Under the pieces are notes generated by a model. The model did no database searches and was not told the origin of the DNA. It saw only the letters and a list, made by a program, of their open reading frames with translations. Position numbers and translations under genes: made by a program. Of a stretch of DNA of 64,000 nt, positions 36,301 to 48,184 are shown one piece after another (position 1 is the stretch's first letter; every line of letters starts with the position of its first letter). Location of the stretch: assembly GCA_021464415.1 (NCBI GenBank), contig JAKCWG010000921.1, forward strand, positions 310,001-374,000, given 5' to 3'. Source of the DNA: Lonicera japonica. Taxonomy: Eukaryota > Streptophyta > Magnoliopsida > Dipsacales > Caprifoliaceae.

Positions 36301-37382
36301 GCTATCGAAAATAAATCGGTGTCACCGGGGAGAATTCTTGTTGTCTCTTGAAAAAGGTTACGTGCTTCTTCCATCTCCAACACATTGATAGGGTAAGTTT
36401 TATCAGTTCTCATTTGATCACAAACATCTTTCTCCCGTGAAGTCAATAAGATTTTACAAATGTTGTGATCATTTGCAAATACGATTCCAACTTTCTCCAA
36501 ATCGAGACTCGTCCAAACATCATCTAATATTATGAGAATCTTTTTAGGCTTATCGTTTGGCCCTTTCTGAGTGAGTCTCTTGTGTAGTTGACCAGCTCTT
36601 GCAAACAAACTTTGCTCTTCAAGCTTAAGACCCAACAATTCTGCAATATCACCCTGAACCTTTTTCAAGTCTAGTTTTTGGCTAACAACTACCATGACAA
36701 GCTCGTCAAAAATACCCTCCTTTCTTACCCTCTTAATAACTTCTTTGGCAATGGTGGTCTTTCCAACTCCACCCATACCCCATATTCCGATTGTGCGGAC
36801 ATTATCGTCTTTGATAGCTTTCATAAGATCTCTTATAATCAATGATCTTGACTCAAAGCTCCCAAAACCATCCTCAAATGCCTTTTGTATTCCATCTCCT
36901 TGAACCTTACCATCAACTGGAGTCTCCACCACCATTTGAGGAGTATGTAATATCCCCATTGGTGTTCGAGGGTAGGCCACCCTCTGAAACTTCCCTTCAT
37001 TTAAGAGCTCAGCAAGATTTTGAGTTTTCTTTGAGGCCTTCCTGCTCAGCAAATAGCGTGACTTTATATTCGGACACCATCCATTCAAACAACCCTTCCC
37101 AACTTTTTCTTTGTCTTCAAAGATTTGTTGTGCTGCGTCCTCGATCGAGTTCACATTTTTTAGCCACGCACTAACATCATCTTTAACAGTTTCATTATTT
37201 CTGATGGCTGTGTCAACCTCTCCTTGCACCCCGAGTCTCTTGTCTTTTAGCTTCTCAACTTGGCTTCTCATATTTTCAATATTCCTATTGTAACAAAATA
37301 GGTAGCCAAATTGTCTCTCGATGGGTGCCACCAAATATTCCACGATTTTTCCCACGATAGAACTTGCAATTTCCACAGCCAT
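23719..37382 (-). CDS. CC-NB-ARC-LRR (CNL) disease resistance protein, RPS2/At4g27190-like, five-exon model
   Basis: Intracellular immune receptor of the plant NLR family. It would sense pathogen effectors directly or through guarded host proteins and trigger defence. The model joins 37382-34506, 33158-32742, 29965-29426, 25639-25106 and 24336-23719. All introns are GT-AG and every join is phase 0, giving about 1,661 residues without a stop. Exon 1 carries the coiled coil, the full NB-ARC domain and the first LRRs; exons 2-5 carry further LRRs. The start is the MAVEIASSIVGK methionine at 37382, because family members begin like this; an in-frame ATG 17 codons upstream (37433) is less likely. 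All nucleotide-binding motifs are intact, so the gene may work. The joins are inferred and further small exons in the long introns cannot be excluded. Confidence 0.85.
25106..25639 (-). CDS. CNL exon 4: duplicated LRR module lacking one repeat (178 codons)
   Basis: The acceptor CTGCAG|GTTACA (25640/25639) and donor CAG|GTATGT (25106/25105) give a phase-0 exon. Compared with exon 5 it keeps 'SLEVVFDHKGLNA', 'FTPSIAKLLSRLQTLKISNC' and 'NLEALVAKEEEEEEEDIVEG' but lacks the middle repeat containing 'LPKLRHVWKTGAHVIQG', so a deletion inside the module is likely. The exon and the sequence just upstream of its acceptor match exon 5 and its upstream intron, which shows a tandem duplication. Confidence 0.82.
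27447..28260. repeat. Tandem duplication of about 409 bp inside CNL intron 3
   Basis: The block starting 'aatttggtactaacaattta' near 27450 recurs near 27857 with the same order of landmarks: 'gctagctaatatcatatata', 'aggaagcgaaattggaact' and 'aataagggcct'. The copies differ by scattered substitutions and the length of a (TA)n run at 27940-27958. No coding content. Confidence 0.8.
29426..29965 (-). CDS. CNL exon 3: duplicated LRR module (180 codons)
   Basis: The acceptor is ATCATAG|GATGTG (29966/29965) and the donor CAG|GTATGT (29426/29425). The module runs from a first LRR (VEVIFDLQQSNVNEGG) through 'NLRHVWKNCPHVIQG' and 'CGSLRHVFTLSIAKVLVGLQ' to 'NLEAIVAKEEEEEE', a glycine run and 'FPQLTALYLSNLPKLLNMIP'. 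The acidic run followed by glycines is a loop between repeats encoded by GAG/GAA- and GGN-rich DNA. It is homologous to exons 4 and 5. Confidence 0.82.
31370..31975. repeat. Direct repeat of about 95 bp, two copies about 500 bp apart, in CNL intron 2
   Basis: The words 'gaagttattattttttgtaa' and 'cttacaatctactcaaacgt' are shared by about 31370-31465 and 31875-31972 with a few differences. Between them is AT-rich DNA without genes. This may be the paired ends of a small degraded element, but no other hallmarks were found. Confidence 0.55.
32742..33158 (-). CDS. CNL exon 2: LRR segment (139 codons)
   Basis: The exon is bounded by a TGCAG| acceptor (33159) and an AAAAG|GTATGT donor (32742/32741). 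It encodes irregular plant LRRs with 'LIVKNCHGLVKIFSSSIA', 'LTIEDCEMMDAIFWKERG' and 'FPHLKHLRLHELPNLTHFC'. It is 417 bp, a whole number of codons, so skipping it would keep the frame. It resembles the end of exon 1 (SIASGLIKLKRLKVVRC...) more than the three downstream modules. Confidence 0.82.
33345..34120. repeat. Tandem duplication of about 410 bp inside CNL intron 1
   Basis: The first copy (about 33350-33720) and second (about 33775-34115) share 'ttcttttctcctatcttttt', 'aagaactataaattgatc' and 'gattaattcaccttgtatat' in the same order. The copies are moderately diverged. The junction contains 'tttcgacctttt' twice. Confidence 0.8.
34506..37382 (-). CDS. CNL exon 1: coiled coil, NB-ARC and first LRRs (959 codons)
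   Basis: Residues 1 to about 150 form an N-terminal helical region (MAVEIASSIVGKIVEYLVAP..., later WLKNVNSIEDAAQQIFEDKE). NB-ARC follows: P-loop GMGGVGKTT at residues 202-210, kinase-2 LIILDDVW near 285, RNBS-B KILLTSREKDVC, GLPL as CGGLPLAITTIA near 370, RNBS-D CFLLCCLFPEDFDI, and MHD as KMHDLVRDFALS near 492. LRRs start near residue 530. The motif set is that of ATP-binding CNLs, with the Walker A lysine, kinase-2 aspartates and MHD histidine present. The splice donor is AAAG|GTTTGT at 34506/34505, and the open frame runs only a few codons beyond it. No TIR or integrated decoy domain is seen. Confidence 0.93.
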
Positions 37383-37749
37383 TATTCCTTTTGTAAAATC
37401 CTTGTTCGTTACTTTAGCTCTGAATGTGAACACAAGAACAATGAGTTAAAGAAAAAAAGGAAAAAAAAAAGAAAAGAATAGCATTTATGGTATTGAAAAG
37501 TTACATATGAGAAAAGCATGTTAAATTGGTAGGAAGGTTCAAAGTGTTAGAATTCTAGTGCGTACCGGTTTGGTTCATGTAACTTATACCTATATGCCTA
37601 CCCTAATTAGGAATTTGTTTACACATTTAATTAATTATATTATGGGCTATAGGTACGGGCTTCAGAATGGGTAGACCTAATACTAGTCATATTAGGATAG
37701 ATGTGATTTTATTTGAGCTATAATATATAAATACATATAGGCTTATGGT

Positions 37750-38200
37750 CCCAAGTCGAATTATTATATGCTCTATTCCTATTTCCCATCGTAGAGAGAA
37801 TCCATTTAGCACTCCGGGATTCTGACATTGGAAGGCTACAAACATAATCAAGTTCCTGCCCTTTACAAAATCATGGATTAAGGTACGCTTCCTAAAGACT
37901 AATCTCTTAAAAACTAAACATGATTAGGATTCTTAAAACTTATATAATTTGAGATAGAGAGCGGTCTTTTCATATCTAATATTCCCAAGTTGAATTATTA
38001 TACGCTCTATTCATCTTTCAAATCTTAAAAAGAACCCATTAAGCATTCCGAGATTCTGTTGTCAAAAGGCTACAAATATAATCAAGTTTCCATGCTTTAC
38101 GATATCATGGATTAAGGTACGCTTCCTAAAGACTAATCTCTTAAAAATTAGACATGATTAGGATTCTTAAAACTTATATGATTTGAGAGATATTCTTGTA
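37750..38200. repeat. Tandem duplication of about 230 bp within the left Copia LTR
   Basis: The segment from 'cccaagt(c/t)gaattattata' to 'attcttaaaacttatat' occurs twice, at about 37750-37960 and 37985-38195. The right LTR has it once (about 43170-43390), so the duplication arose in the left LTR after insertion. Confidence 0.75.
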
Positions 38201-39194
38201 TATATATATATATTAGATTTGTTGATGCTAGACTAAAAAAGAATTAAATAAGCGGAATTAAAATTTTGGAGAAACTTTGGCCCATTCAAATCCCATTCTT
38301 TAAAAGTCTTCATTGTATATGATTTACCTTATATGAGTACAAAGGTTTATTGGGAATTAGGATCGAAGAACTTGAAAAAAAAATCTTTTCTTTTAGCCAC
38401 TTATTTTTTTTCTTCATTACATGATTACTGTTCACATTATTGAAAGCTTTGGATCATGTATCATTTGTTAAAATTAGAGTAAGAAATTAGAATTTTGGAA
38501 GGGGTTTCCGTACCGGTATAAAATCTTAAAAGTTCCATACCCGTAAGCCAAACTCCAAACTGCCAGGAATGAAAATTGCGATATTCATCAAGGTGGAAAA
38601 TATGAGATATGTGCTGTGCGATTTTCATCACTATGGATAATCTAGATGTTTTAGATCATAAAGATGCGAAATACGTATCGTCTAATATTACAAAATAAAT
38701 GAATTAAAACGATAAGTTGCCAAAGTAACCTCTATTGAGTAAATTTATTTCGTTTGAAATATTAAGATGCTTTTGTTTGTTATTTATGCGAATAATAATC
38801 GGCCCAAATGAATGTTATTCTTTGGCCAAATAACATGAACACGTGTTATAATAAATATGAGATGACTATCAAGTTTTCCATGTGAATAATAAGTTGGCCT
38901 AAAGGAAGGCCTCTTATTTACAGGATTTGCCATACATATTTGATTACTGCAGGATAAGACCAATTACAAGTTGATGTTTCCAAAAACTAAATATCAATGT
39001 TTTGTTAGGTATCTTGTGATGGAGACCCATCATTGATAATTTGAAAAATTATGTCATGCATATATTGTTTGTCCATATTTTATGGATATTAATTGCAATG
39101 TTGTATTTATGGTTTGTCCATAAATTTAGTACCAGTGCTTAACGACACCAACTTTAAAGAATTAGAAAGAGAAGTTGTTATTGCAATCACTTTC

Positions 39195-39690
39195 ATGGAT
39201 CTTAACCTTGCACTTTGGATATAATGGCCTCCTTCTCTCACAGATATGAGCTCCAATTAAGAGAAAAGAATTTAGAGATGTGGGACTGTTCTAATCGCAT
39301 GAATCTTAAGATTATGAAACGTTCTACTCTGGAAACTTTTCGGGGTTTTATGAGGAAAATGCTACTTAGTTTTTTAAGGAAATTAAAGAAACGCTTTGCT
39401 AAAAACGAAAAAGCTAAAGTAAGCAACCTTTTGGCTAGTCTTGTTTCAATATGATATTAAGGAAAACGAGAACATAAAGGAGTACACTATAGAAATGTCT
39501 AGCATTTGCTTTCAAACTAAAAGCATTAAAATTTGGACAGTCTAATGACTTGCTAGTACATCTAGTACTTTATTTATCTTTTTGTACAATACAATTTAAG
39601 GTGAGTTACAATAGTATTAAGGATAAATGATCTCTTAATAAGCTTATATCTCATGCTGTGAAAGAATAAGAGTGGATTAAGTGAGAAAAG
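39195..39690 (+). pseudogene. Copia gag remnant
   Basis: Across several frames I read 'NRMNLKIMKRSTLETFRG', 'KKRFAKNEKAKVSNLLASLV', then 'IKEYTIEMSSI' and 'VSYNSIKDKWSLNKLISH'. These follow the order of a Copia capsid domain (UBN2-type gag). There are frameshifts and stops throughout, so no product is expected. Confidence 0.8.
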
Positions 39691-39984
39691 ACAAAAAGTG
39701 CTCATATAGCAAACACCTTTAAAGAACAAGTAAAAGAAAAGGGAAAAAATTTAGGAAGCTAGAGTTGGAACAATACTAAGGAAATTGCAGAAGAAACATG
39801 ATGAGTAATTTGTATATTACTTTCTCAAGAAGGATAAACACGGGATTATTCTAAGTACGCCACTTGGTGGGTACAGTATGATATACTTCTCGTTAAGGTC
39901 TATTATTTATTTAATTTAGCTTTTTTATATATGATTATTTGGTGTTATTACTCATATAAGTGTGTGTAGAACTTACATGTGGAG

Positions 39985-40115
39985 CTGAAAGCCAATCGAT
40001 ATTAAAAGATTCATCTATGATGGTAGTGGCAAAACAGTTATAGTTAAGCTTATCAGGACTTTTAACTTACCATTAAAGTCTGGTTACTTGTTAAATTTGG
40101 GAGAGACTTATGTGT
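39985..40115 (+). pseudogene. Copia protease-region remnant
   Basis: A short frame gives 'DIKRFIYDGSGKTVIVKLI' and 'LPLKSGYLLNL', matching the stretch after the active site in Copia proteases. The D-S/T-G active site itself is not recognisable. Confidence 0.55.
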
Positions 40116-40584
40116 TATACTAATTTCTATTTTCACTAAGACAAATTTGTTTTATTCTTGTTTATTTGAAAATAATAAAGTTACTCTTTTTCAATATTTA
40201 AATATTTTACTAGTGGTTCTTTAATTGATAACTTGTATGGATACAATTGCCTTATGTAATTAAACCTTATAAATTAATTAATGTGAAACAAAGCATAAAT
40301 TAACAGATGATAATTTTTCCATGCTACGGCACAAGTATTTAAGACATATATAAATAGAGAATCAAGATGCTTGTGAAATTCTTGAACCCCCTTAATTTAA
40401 TAGATTTCAAAGTATATAAAGGGAAAATTGACAAGCATAAGAGTTTGTGTCTTAGAACTAATTCGTATAAATATATATGAATGATTCCCTATGGCCTCCT
40501 AGAATGGTCAATGGTATTTTGTTATGTTCATAAACAATTATTCTTAATATGAGATATTTAATTCCTGAGAAGTCACAATCCTTA

Positions 40585-40930
40585 AATGTTGTTAAGGCTT
40601 TTAAAGTCGAAATTAAAAATCAATTAGGCAAGAAAATTAAGGCCATATAATCTAACCATGGCTGTGAATAGTATGGTACATATAATGAATAAGGTAAACA
40701 ACGTCTAGGATATTTGAAAAATTCTTAAAGGAATGAAGAATCTTCCCGCAATATACCATGCCAAGCAAACCTAGTATGAATAGTGCTGCTGAGAGACGAA
40801 CAAAAATGCTTAAGGATATGGTAAGAACTGTGATTAATCATTCTTCTTTACTAGAATCACTATATGGAGAAGTACTTGAGACTGCATCATACATTCTAAA
40901 TAGTGTTCCAATTAAACCATTTCTAAAATA
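40585..40930 (+). pseudogene. Copia integrase remnant
   Basis: Readable pieces include 'FKVEIKNQLGKKIKAI', then 'QYTMPSKPSMNSAAERRTKM' and 'LKDMVRTVINHSSLLES', continuing 'YGEVLETASYILNSVPIK'. This is the middle and end of a Copia integrase core. Stops and frameshifts separate the pieces. Confidence 0.75.
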
Positions 40931-41394
40931 AGTTGTCCAACTGAAGAAAAACCATAAAAAAATAAACTAGACTCAAGAACAATTAGCTGCTACTTTGTGG
41001 ATAAGCTGAAAGGTCAAGATATTATAAATTTTATAATCCCTTAAATAAGTATTTTTTTAAAACGAAAAATATCAGATTTCTTGAAGATATTGAGTTTAAG
41101 GGGGAAGATTTGGTTAGAAACATTGTCTTTGAAGAGGAATTTATTCAAATTCCAAGTATTACTATTGATAATGAGCACAAACAAATTTCTGACATTGTTC
41201 TTCATATGCAAATTAGGAATATCAAGACAATGTTGAAAAACATCCTAAACAACAAACTCAACAATCTCAAGAGAAAGTGCCATTAAAGATATCTACTTTA
41301 GAAAGGGAAAATGCAATTATATCATCTTCAAGAGTTTGATATAAGAGTATAGGAAAATGATCCAATTATCTTTCACCAAGCCAAACAAAGTTCT

Positions 41395-42640
41395 GATTCT
41401 CAAAAGTGGATTGATGCTATGAACGATAACATAAAATCTATGGTAACTAATGACATATGGGATCTTGTGAAATTACTTGAAAGTGCAAAACCCATTGGTT
41501 GGTAATGGATATTTAAGACCAAGAGGGATTCAAAGGATAATATTGAAAAATATAAGGCTTGACTAATTATTAAGGGTTTTACTTCAAAGGATGTTATTGA
41601 TTATAAATAGACTCTCTTCGGTTTCATAAAAAACTCATTTGGGATTAAATGGCACTTATGGTTCATTTTGAGTTAATGCTGCATTAAATGGATTTAAAAA
41701 GTGTTTCTTAATGGCGACATTGATGAGATAATATATATGGTGCACTCAAAAAACTTTAAATCAGGACACTCAAATAATATGGTTTACAAATTAAAGAAAT
41801 CCGGCCATTTACAGCCTTAAGGAAGCTTTTTGTCAATAGTATCACAAATTTCATCAAGTCATTATCTCGTATGATTTTAAGGTAAATCTGATCAATGATT
41901 GTGTATATCGTAAGTTTAGCGGGTGCAAAATTATCTTATTGGCATTTTATGTCGATAATGTCTCATTTGTATTCAGAGTATTACATATCGATATTGTTCT
42001 TGGGGTATGTTTCTGTTATCAAAAAAGAGCTAATTGAGAAAATTCTTGCCATATTTGGCATGCAAAGGTTGTCATCGAGGAGATACTCCCGTTACTGACG
42101 AAAATAATTTTAATCCCAGCCAGTCCCCCAAGAATAAAGTTGAATAAAAAGAGATCTTAAAGATTCATTATGAGTTAGTTGTATAGAGTCTTATGTATGT
42201 TCAAGAATGTATGCGTCCAGATTTAACGGTCATAGTAGGGATGTGAGATGGATCAATAAAAAGCAGCCAAAATGGTTATACAATATTGAAAAAGAACTTA
42301 TTTACAAAAATCAGATCAACCAGGGATCATTGGGTATTTTGATTTCGATTGTGAGGTGGAATATAGATGCAAAACTTTGTCATTAGGCTAAAAATTATGG
42401 ATATTGTCGAAAGACCAGTAGAGATATATTGTGTCAATAAATTATGGATATTGTGTCAGAATTCTAAAGCAAGTAGACATTAAGTTTATTGTAATTAAAG
42501 AAGTGCTTAGAGTTATTGTGTCTATATTCTATATAAGGACAAACTCTAAATTGTGGATCCACTCACTAAGAGTTTACCGCTTAAGGTATTTCATGAGCAT
42601 ATTGCTCACATATGTGTCGTGTTATCTAATAATGTGATGG
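41395..42640 (+). pseudogene. Copia reverse transcriptase and RNase H remnant
   Basis: Starts with 'KWIDAMNDNIKSMVTNDIWD' and goes on to 'WIFKTKRDSKDNIEKYKA', 'FLNGDIDEIIYMVHS' and 'NMVYKLKKSGH'. The RNase H region near 42180-42630 gives 'SLMYVQECMRPDLTVIVG' and 'DIKFIVIKEVLR'. The order matches a Copia pol end. Many stops make it clearly dead. Confidence 0.85.
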
Positions 42641-43393
42641 TTTAATGGCATTTTGCTTAAGGTATTTCATGAGCATATTGTTTGATTTTGTTTCAACGAG
42701 TGTGTTTCTTCCATTGTGATTTAATATAGAGTTTAGAAAGGTTAAAGTTGATCTTGTTAAGTATGACAAGTTGAAAATAGGAATGATTGATACATCTTGC
42801 ATGTAATTTTTATACTACACACCTTGCATCTAGTTATGAATATTAGTGTAACAAAGGTCGCTATATAAGATGGACCAAAATGTTTTCAAGTTATGATAAC
42901 TTGTCAATAAAAGGATTTGTAATATAATTGTTGCATATTTACATGTGTAACCTAAATGGGATATTGTGGGGATTCTAGTGTATATCGGTATGTTTCCTGT
43001 AGATTATACCGATACGCCTACCAGGATTAAGAAAGGGTTTACACATTTAATCAATTATATTGTGAACTATTTAGTACATTTAGTAGTAAGTGCTTTGTAA
43101 TGTGTAAAGTCCTAATACTAATAATATTAGGATTTATGTAATTCTATTTGAGTTAGTATATAAAGACACAAAGGGTTATGGTCCCCAATTTGAATAGTTA
43201 TATGCTTTACTCCTCTTTTTCATCTTAAAGAGAGAACCCATTAAGCACTCTGAGATTCTGACGTTAGAAGGCTATAAACCTAGTCAAACTTTTGCGTTCT
43301 ACTACATAATGGATTAAGTTACGTTTCCTAAATATTTATCTCTTAAGAACCAAACAATATTAAAAACCTTAAAATTTATATGATTTCAAATTA

Positions 43394-44485
43394 AAGCGCA
43401 ATATAGAGCTCCAAACCTTTTGAATGAACTCCTAGTCCTTCTAATCAATGTTTCACATGCAACTATTGTTTCTTATATCTTTTTTATTATGTTAAATGTG
43501 AAGCAGAGATGAGAATTACTTTTACTACACACTTGAAATTTAGAAATTAACCTTCATTTAATTTCTTACTAAATTATCTATTTCAACTAAGATATGAGCC
43601 CATGACCTTTTTTACGATCAACTCAATCAATGATTAGAAAATGTATTAAAACTTAGCACACTATCAAGACTAAAAGGTATAATTTTGCACACCCATCGAG
43701 TGTGCCATTATTCTATTATATAATATACCCGCACATACTTGCAACCCATATACTTATTTCTACCCTACACAAATTTGAGCAAATATATTCCCTTAAATTC
43801 CTTTCTTAATTTTCTTCAATTTTTGTACTTTTCCTTGTTATGATAGTTTTAAGCTAATTTTATAATGTCAATAGAATTTTTCCATATTTGAAGGTCCAAG
43901 TCTCTTCTTTATCAGGACTACCTAACTAAAAATTAATAGGATATAAATAAATAGTGCAAAAATATTCTAAATTAATGAATAATATAATCAAATCAAATTG
44001 TCTTTTTTTTTTAATACATGCAATAAAATGACACCTATTTCTTTAAAATCAAGTATTTTGCTAATAGGATTAGTTTAATTTCATCAAGTGGTCAAAACTC
44101 CAAAATAGGGTGGTTCAATCTAATAATACATTTTATTTTTTTGGATTCGAAACAAAAAGTTTTATTGCCACTAAACAAAAAGGCAATACAGAACAAACAA
44201 GAAGAACATAAGCCGACTAGTGGAAGAGAAATCCACTAGACTGACAAACTCCCAGCCTACAAGAAAAGAGGCACGCTACACAGGACATAGAAAACACACT
44301 TAGCTAAGTGAAAAGCTATTACAATCAATACTAAACATAAAACACTATGAACTATTAGTTTAATTTGATCATGTATTTTGTAGGTATTGGTTTGATTCAA
44401 CAGTCAAAAACTATGACAACATAAATCCTCAATTCATTGTAGTCAAATGAGAATTATTTATAGGCACCAAACACCATTTAATAAC
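43394..44485. other. AT-rich intergenic DNA, possible LINE tail
   Basis: No gene. The stretch about 44130-44350 ('ttttattgccactaaacaaa' onward) is less AT-rich than its surroundings and resembles the reversed 3' end of a plant LINE, but too little is left to be sure. Confidence 0.35.
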
Positions 44486-46720
44486 TTATAATACACTAAC
44501 CTAAATGGATGAAATTATCATGATTTGATCTATTACTTTGTGTTCAGATGAAGTAATTATAAAATCTAACAAACTTATAAATGATAAAAATTAAAATTCC
44601 ATCATTTGCAATTTCTCATGTTTGAATGTCTTTTATGTAGAATTTTAAAAATTACATGAATTATAGTATCACTTGTTTTAAGCTGAAATTTGAAGAATAA
44701 CGCCTCATACCATGGAATTTAAATCGAAATTTTTAAAAGGCAAAATTTAGCAATTTTACCCCGCTTAAAATTTCAAATTATTCGCTAATTTTACCGAAAA
44801 ATAGATTTTCACTTTTCCGTTCTCCAAATCATGACTTTTGATCAAATCCCATTTTTTTTCCATCCAAACACAAGTAGAAAAATCAAAAATCGGTCCATTT
44901 CCTCCAATTTTAAGGAAGTGGCTCCTTCTCTAATCTAGGTGTGAAAAGTGTTGCTCCAAGTTTATCTATATAATTCAATATAAATTTTTTTCATTTTTTA
45001 GATATATAATTTAAAAATCTTTGCATCGAGCTCTTCAAAATGAGTCCAACCAGTGGTAGAGCCAGTAATTTAGCTAGGGGCGAAATTTGAAGTACACAAA
45101 TACGCAATGTAAAGTATACTTCTTAATTAATTACATTAATATTATCAAATAAGTAAGAAATACACTGAATATTAAAAAGTATATTTAATTGCTAGAAGAA
45201 AGAAGTATGAAAACATTTTTTCGAGCCATTTTGAGAGTAATTTTGAGTAGTATCTCACGCTTGATTGTGAAAGGTTGTTATAGATTCATGTTATCCTCCG
45301 TGAGAATATCAAAATTGTATATTTGTTACTCAAAACGGTTATGGAGTGAATCAAAAATTGTCACCCAAAGTAAGCTACTTGAAATAAAAAAATGATTATA
45401 AAAAAAAGTCCTACATAGAAACTTTGTTGAAAATTTAATCAGTTCATAAGCAATCAAGAAAAATAAAACAGATTTAACATATGGTTTATTTAACGTAACT
45501 TATAATACACCAACCTAAATGGATGAAATTATCAGGATTTGATCTATTACTTTGTGTTTGGATGAATTATTCTAAAATATATCAAAATCATAAATGATAG
45601 AACTTAGCCTTATATGTAGAATTTTAAAAATGACAAGAATTACAGTATGACTTGTTTTAAACCGAAAAGTGAAGAATATTGCCTCGTACCACGGAATTTT
45701 AAATCATAATTTTTAAAAGCCAAAATTTAGCAATTTACTGTGCGTAAAATTTCAATTTTTTTGCTAATTTTACCAAAGGATGAATTTTCACTTTTCCACT
45801 TTCCAAATCATGACTTATGCTCAAATCCCAATATTTTTTTTCCATCCAAACATAAGTAAAAAAATTAGAAACAGGTCCACCTCCCCTAATTTTAAGGATG
45901 TGGCTCCCTCTCTAATCTAGGTGTGAAACGTGTTACTTATGCCAAATTTACCTATATAATTCGATATAAAAGTTATTATTTTATATATATATATATATAT
46001 TTTTAAAATATATGCATCTTGCTTTTTAAAATAAGTCCAACCAGTGGCAGAGTCAATAATTCAGCCCAGGGCAAAATTCAAAGCTCACAAAAATATATTT
46101 AAAGTCATAAAATTTTAACGCAAACCTAATATCATTAGTAGTAATACTTCATACAAGTCAAAGTCTCAAATACGCAATGTGAAGTATAGTACTTAAAAGT
46201 AGATATAATTGTTGGAAGAAATATGTATGAAAACATTTTTTGAGAGTAATTTTGAATAGAACCTCACACTCAAATGTTAAAGGTATTAAAGATTCACGTT
46301 ATCCTCCGTGATTACACAAAAATTGTATATTTATTACTCAAAATGGTTATGGAGTGAATGAGAAATTGTCACCACCCAAAGTAAGCTACTTGAGATAAAA
46401 GATTGGAAAAAAAGAAGTCCCACATAGAAACTTTGTTGAAAATTTAATTAGTAGCAATACTTCGTACAAGTCAGTGTCAAATATGCAATGTGTAGTATAG
46501 TACTTAAAAGCAAATCTAATTGTTGGAAGAAATAGGTATGAAAACATTTTTTGAGCCGTTTTCAGAGTAATTTACAAAAATCGTATATAAATTACTCAAA
46601 ATGGTTATGGAGTGAATGAGAAATTGTCACCACCCAGAGTAAGCTACTTGAGATAAAAGAATGGAAAAAAAAAGTCCCACATAGAAACTTTGTTGAAAAT
46701 TTAATCAGTTCATAAGGAAT
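44486..46720. repeat. Tandem segmental duplication, about 1-kb unit: two copies plus a partial third
   Basis: The copy at about 44486-45430 and the copy at about 45495-46440 share an ordered set of landmarks: 'ctaaatggatgaaattatca', 'agaattttaaaaat.acatgaatta', 'ctaatctaggtgtgaaa', 'gtatgaaaacattttttcga' and 'acatagaaactttgttgaaa'. A third partial copy (about 46440-46720) repeats only the last part. The copies carry many substitutions. Unit function unknown; no coding frame is conserved between copies. Confidence 0.85.
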
Positions 46721-48184
46721 CATCTCTTATTAATTTATTAAACAATCAAGAAAAATAAGATTCTCGCGCCTGTAAGGTGATGTGAATCATGGATCGACGA
46801 ATCATGTGACTAGTGTATGCCCGTACCTGCGGACACGAATGTTGATATGAATAAGCCCAGCTGCATAGGCTTTGTTTTCAATTTCGGTCGGGGTAGAAAT
46901 TAAGGTGCCCCAAACTCAAACCAAACGTAAAATTTTGGTCTCAGTTTCTAAATCTTCTAGACCCAAACTCAAACCAAACTTTTCGGTTTGGGTTCTGTTC
47001 AGTTTTATTTGGTTTAGACAAAAAAAATGATAAATCAATTTCGCGTAACAATGGAATACTAATAGTAATGTAAAATTGGTTGTGATTCAAATTAAAATCA
47101 TGATTTTCAAGAAAGATGAGCAGAAGTATAAAAACTATATTTTCTATTTAGTTACTATTTTATTTATACATTTACAAAAATAAAATATAATAAATAATAT
47201 GATGAATTATCTTACCATCATGTATGTGAAAAAAAATCTCAGCATCATGTAGTTAATTCATTAATAATGACGCATTAATGACTTTTTTTAGGAGGAGCAC
47301 TACATGCAATTAATAAGGAATATATTTTTATTAAAGTCTCTTTTTTCTTTGTCATAGTACACGCAATGTGCACCCTAAGAGTATATTTTAACATATTTCA
47401 TTTCCTAATGCATAATTCGATTCGGTTTTGGACTAGTTAACCCTGAATCTGAACCAAACTATTTAGTTTCAGTTCGGTTTCCTTGTTTCGGCTCGTGGTT
47501 TTATGGATCTGTTCGATCCATTTGGTTGGTTGTCGGATTGATGTGAGGTTGAATGGATAATGGATAAAAGATTCCACATCTTTGAAGAAAGATATTTTCC
47601 AAACCGTTGTGATGAAAGATAAGTAAGGGATAAATTAAACTCTGAGAAGTGTTACTACTAGTTTATTTGAAGCATAAGTCCACATTTCTTGACCCTTTTT
47701 TGAAGTGATGGCTAACATGAGCATTCAATCTGTTTGGTTAATACGATAAAGCAATAAAAGAATGATAATTGCGGAACCCTGTTATTTTAATGCATCTAAC
47801 CAATCAGAATGGAGAGTCATGTTAGCCATCATTCAAATAATCAACAAATTTACCCAATAGACTCTTCAAATAACTTTTTAATTAACCAAATAATTGAACA
47901 TCCACATTAGTAAAATGGCTCTAAAAGGAGCACAAAAACTATTTAATGTGACGATTAGGGTTCCTCTCTTCCAATGTTAATTTTCATTATTTTTGTTATA
48001 TATGATGTAAGCTAAAAAGTGCTATCCTTTTAACATTTAAGGTAAAGAATTTTGTTTTATTAAAAAAATAGATTTGAAATGTCACTTATAATTACTCAAA
48101 GATACGTAATAAAAATTGTTGTTCAAAATGTCACGCAGGTCCACCATCCACAACGTAAACTTTGAGACTAACGTTTAAAGAGGC
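46721..48184. other. Intergenic DNA with a GGTTTGGTT-rich repeat
   Basis: No gene. At about 46860-47535 the sequence is bounded by stretches rich in CAAACC/GGTTCGG words ('ccaaactcaaaccaaac' near 46910, 'cagttcggtttccttgtt' near 47468). It resembles the element at 60110-60620 and so is probably a non-autonomous DNA transposon. Ends and duplications are not clear. Confidence 0.45.

Larger units (their letters stand above)
37545..43393 (+). mobile_element. Degenerate full-length Ty1-Copia retrotransposon
   Basis: The left LTR (37545-about 38200) and right LTR (42965-about 43393) share a TG(T/G)(T/G)..ATTCTAGTG start and the block from 'ggattaag' to 'cttcctaa'. Between them, in order on the plus strand, are remnants of gag (39195-39690), protease (39985-40115), integrase (40585-40930), reverse transcriptase (41395-42140) and RNase H (42140-42640), all with many stops. 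The right LTR follows 'aaatgggatat', a weak polypurine tract. No target duplication or primer site could be confirmed. Its 5' end is 162 bp from the start codon of the oppositely oriented CNL. Confidence 0.85.

Noticed and set aside
34445..37293. Several plus-strand and alternative-frame open frames within the NLR exon
   Set aside because: They are shadows of the long minus-strand NB-ARC-LRR frame, with no domains of their own.
39215..39454. A 79-codon host gene
   Set aside because: Its residues match the Copia gag order, and neighbouring frames continue the same domain after frameshifts.
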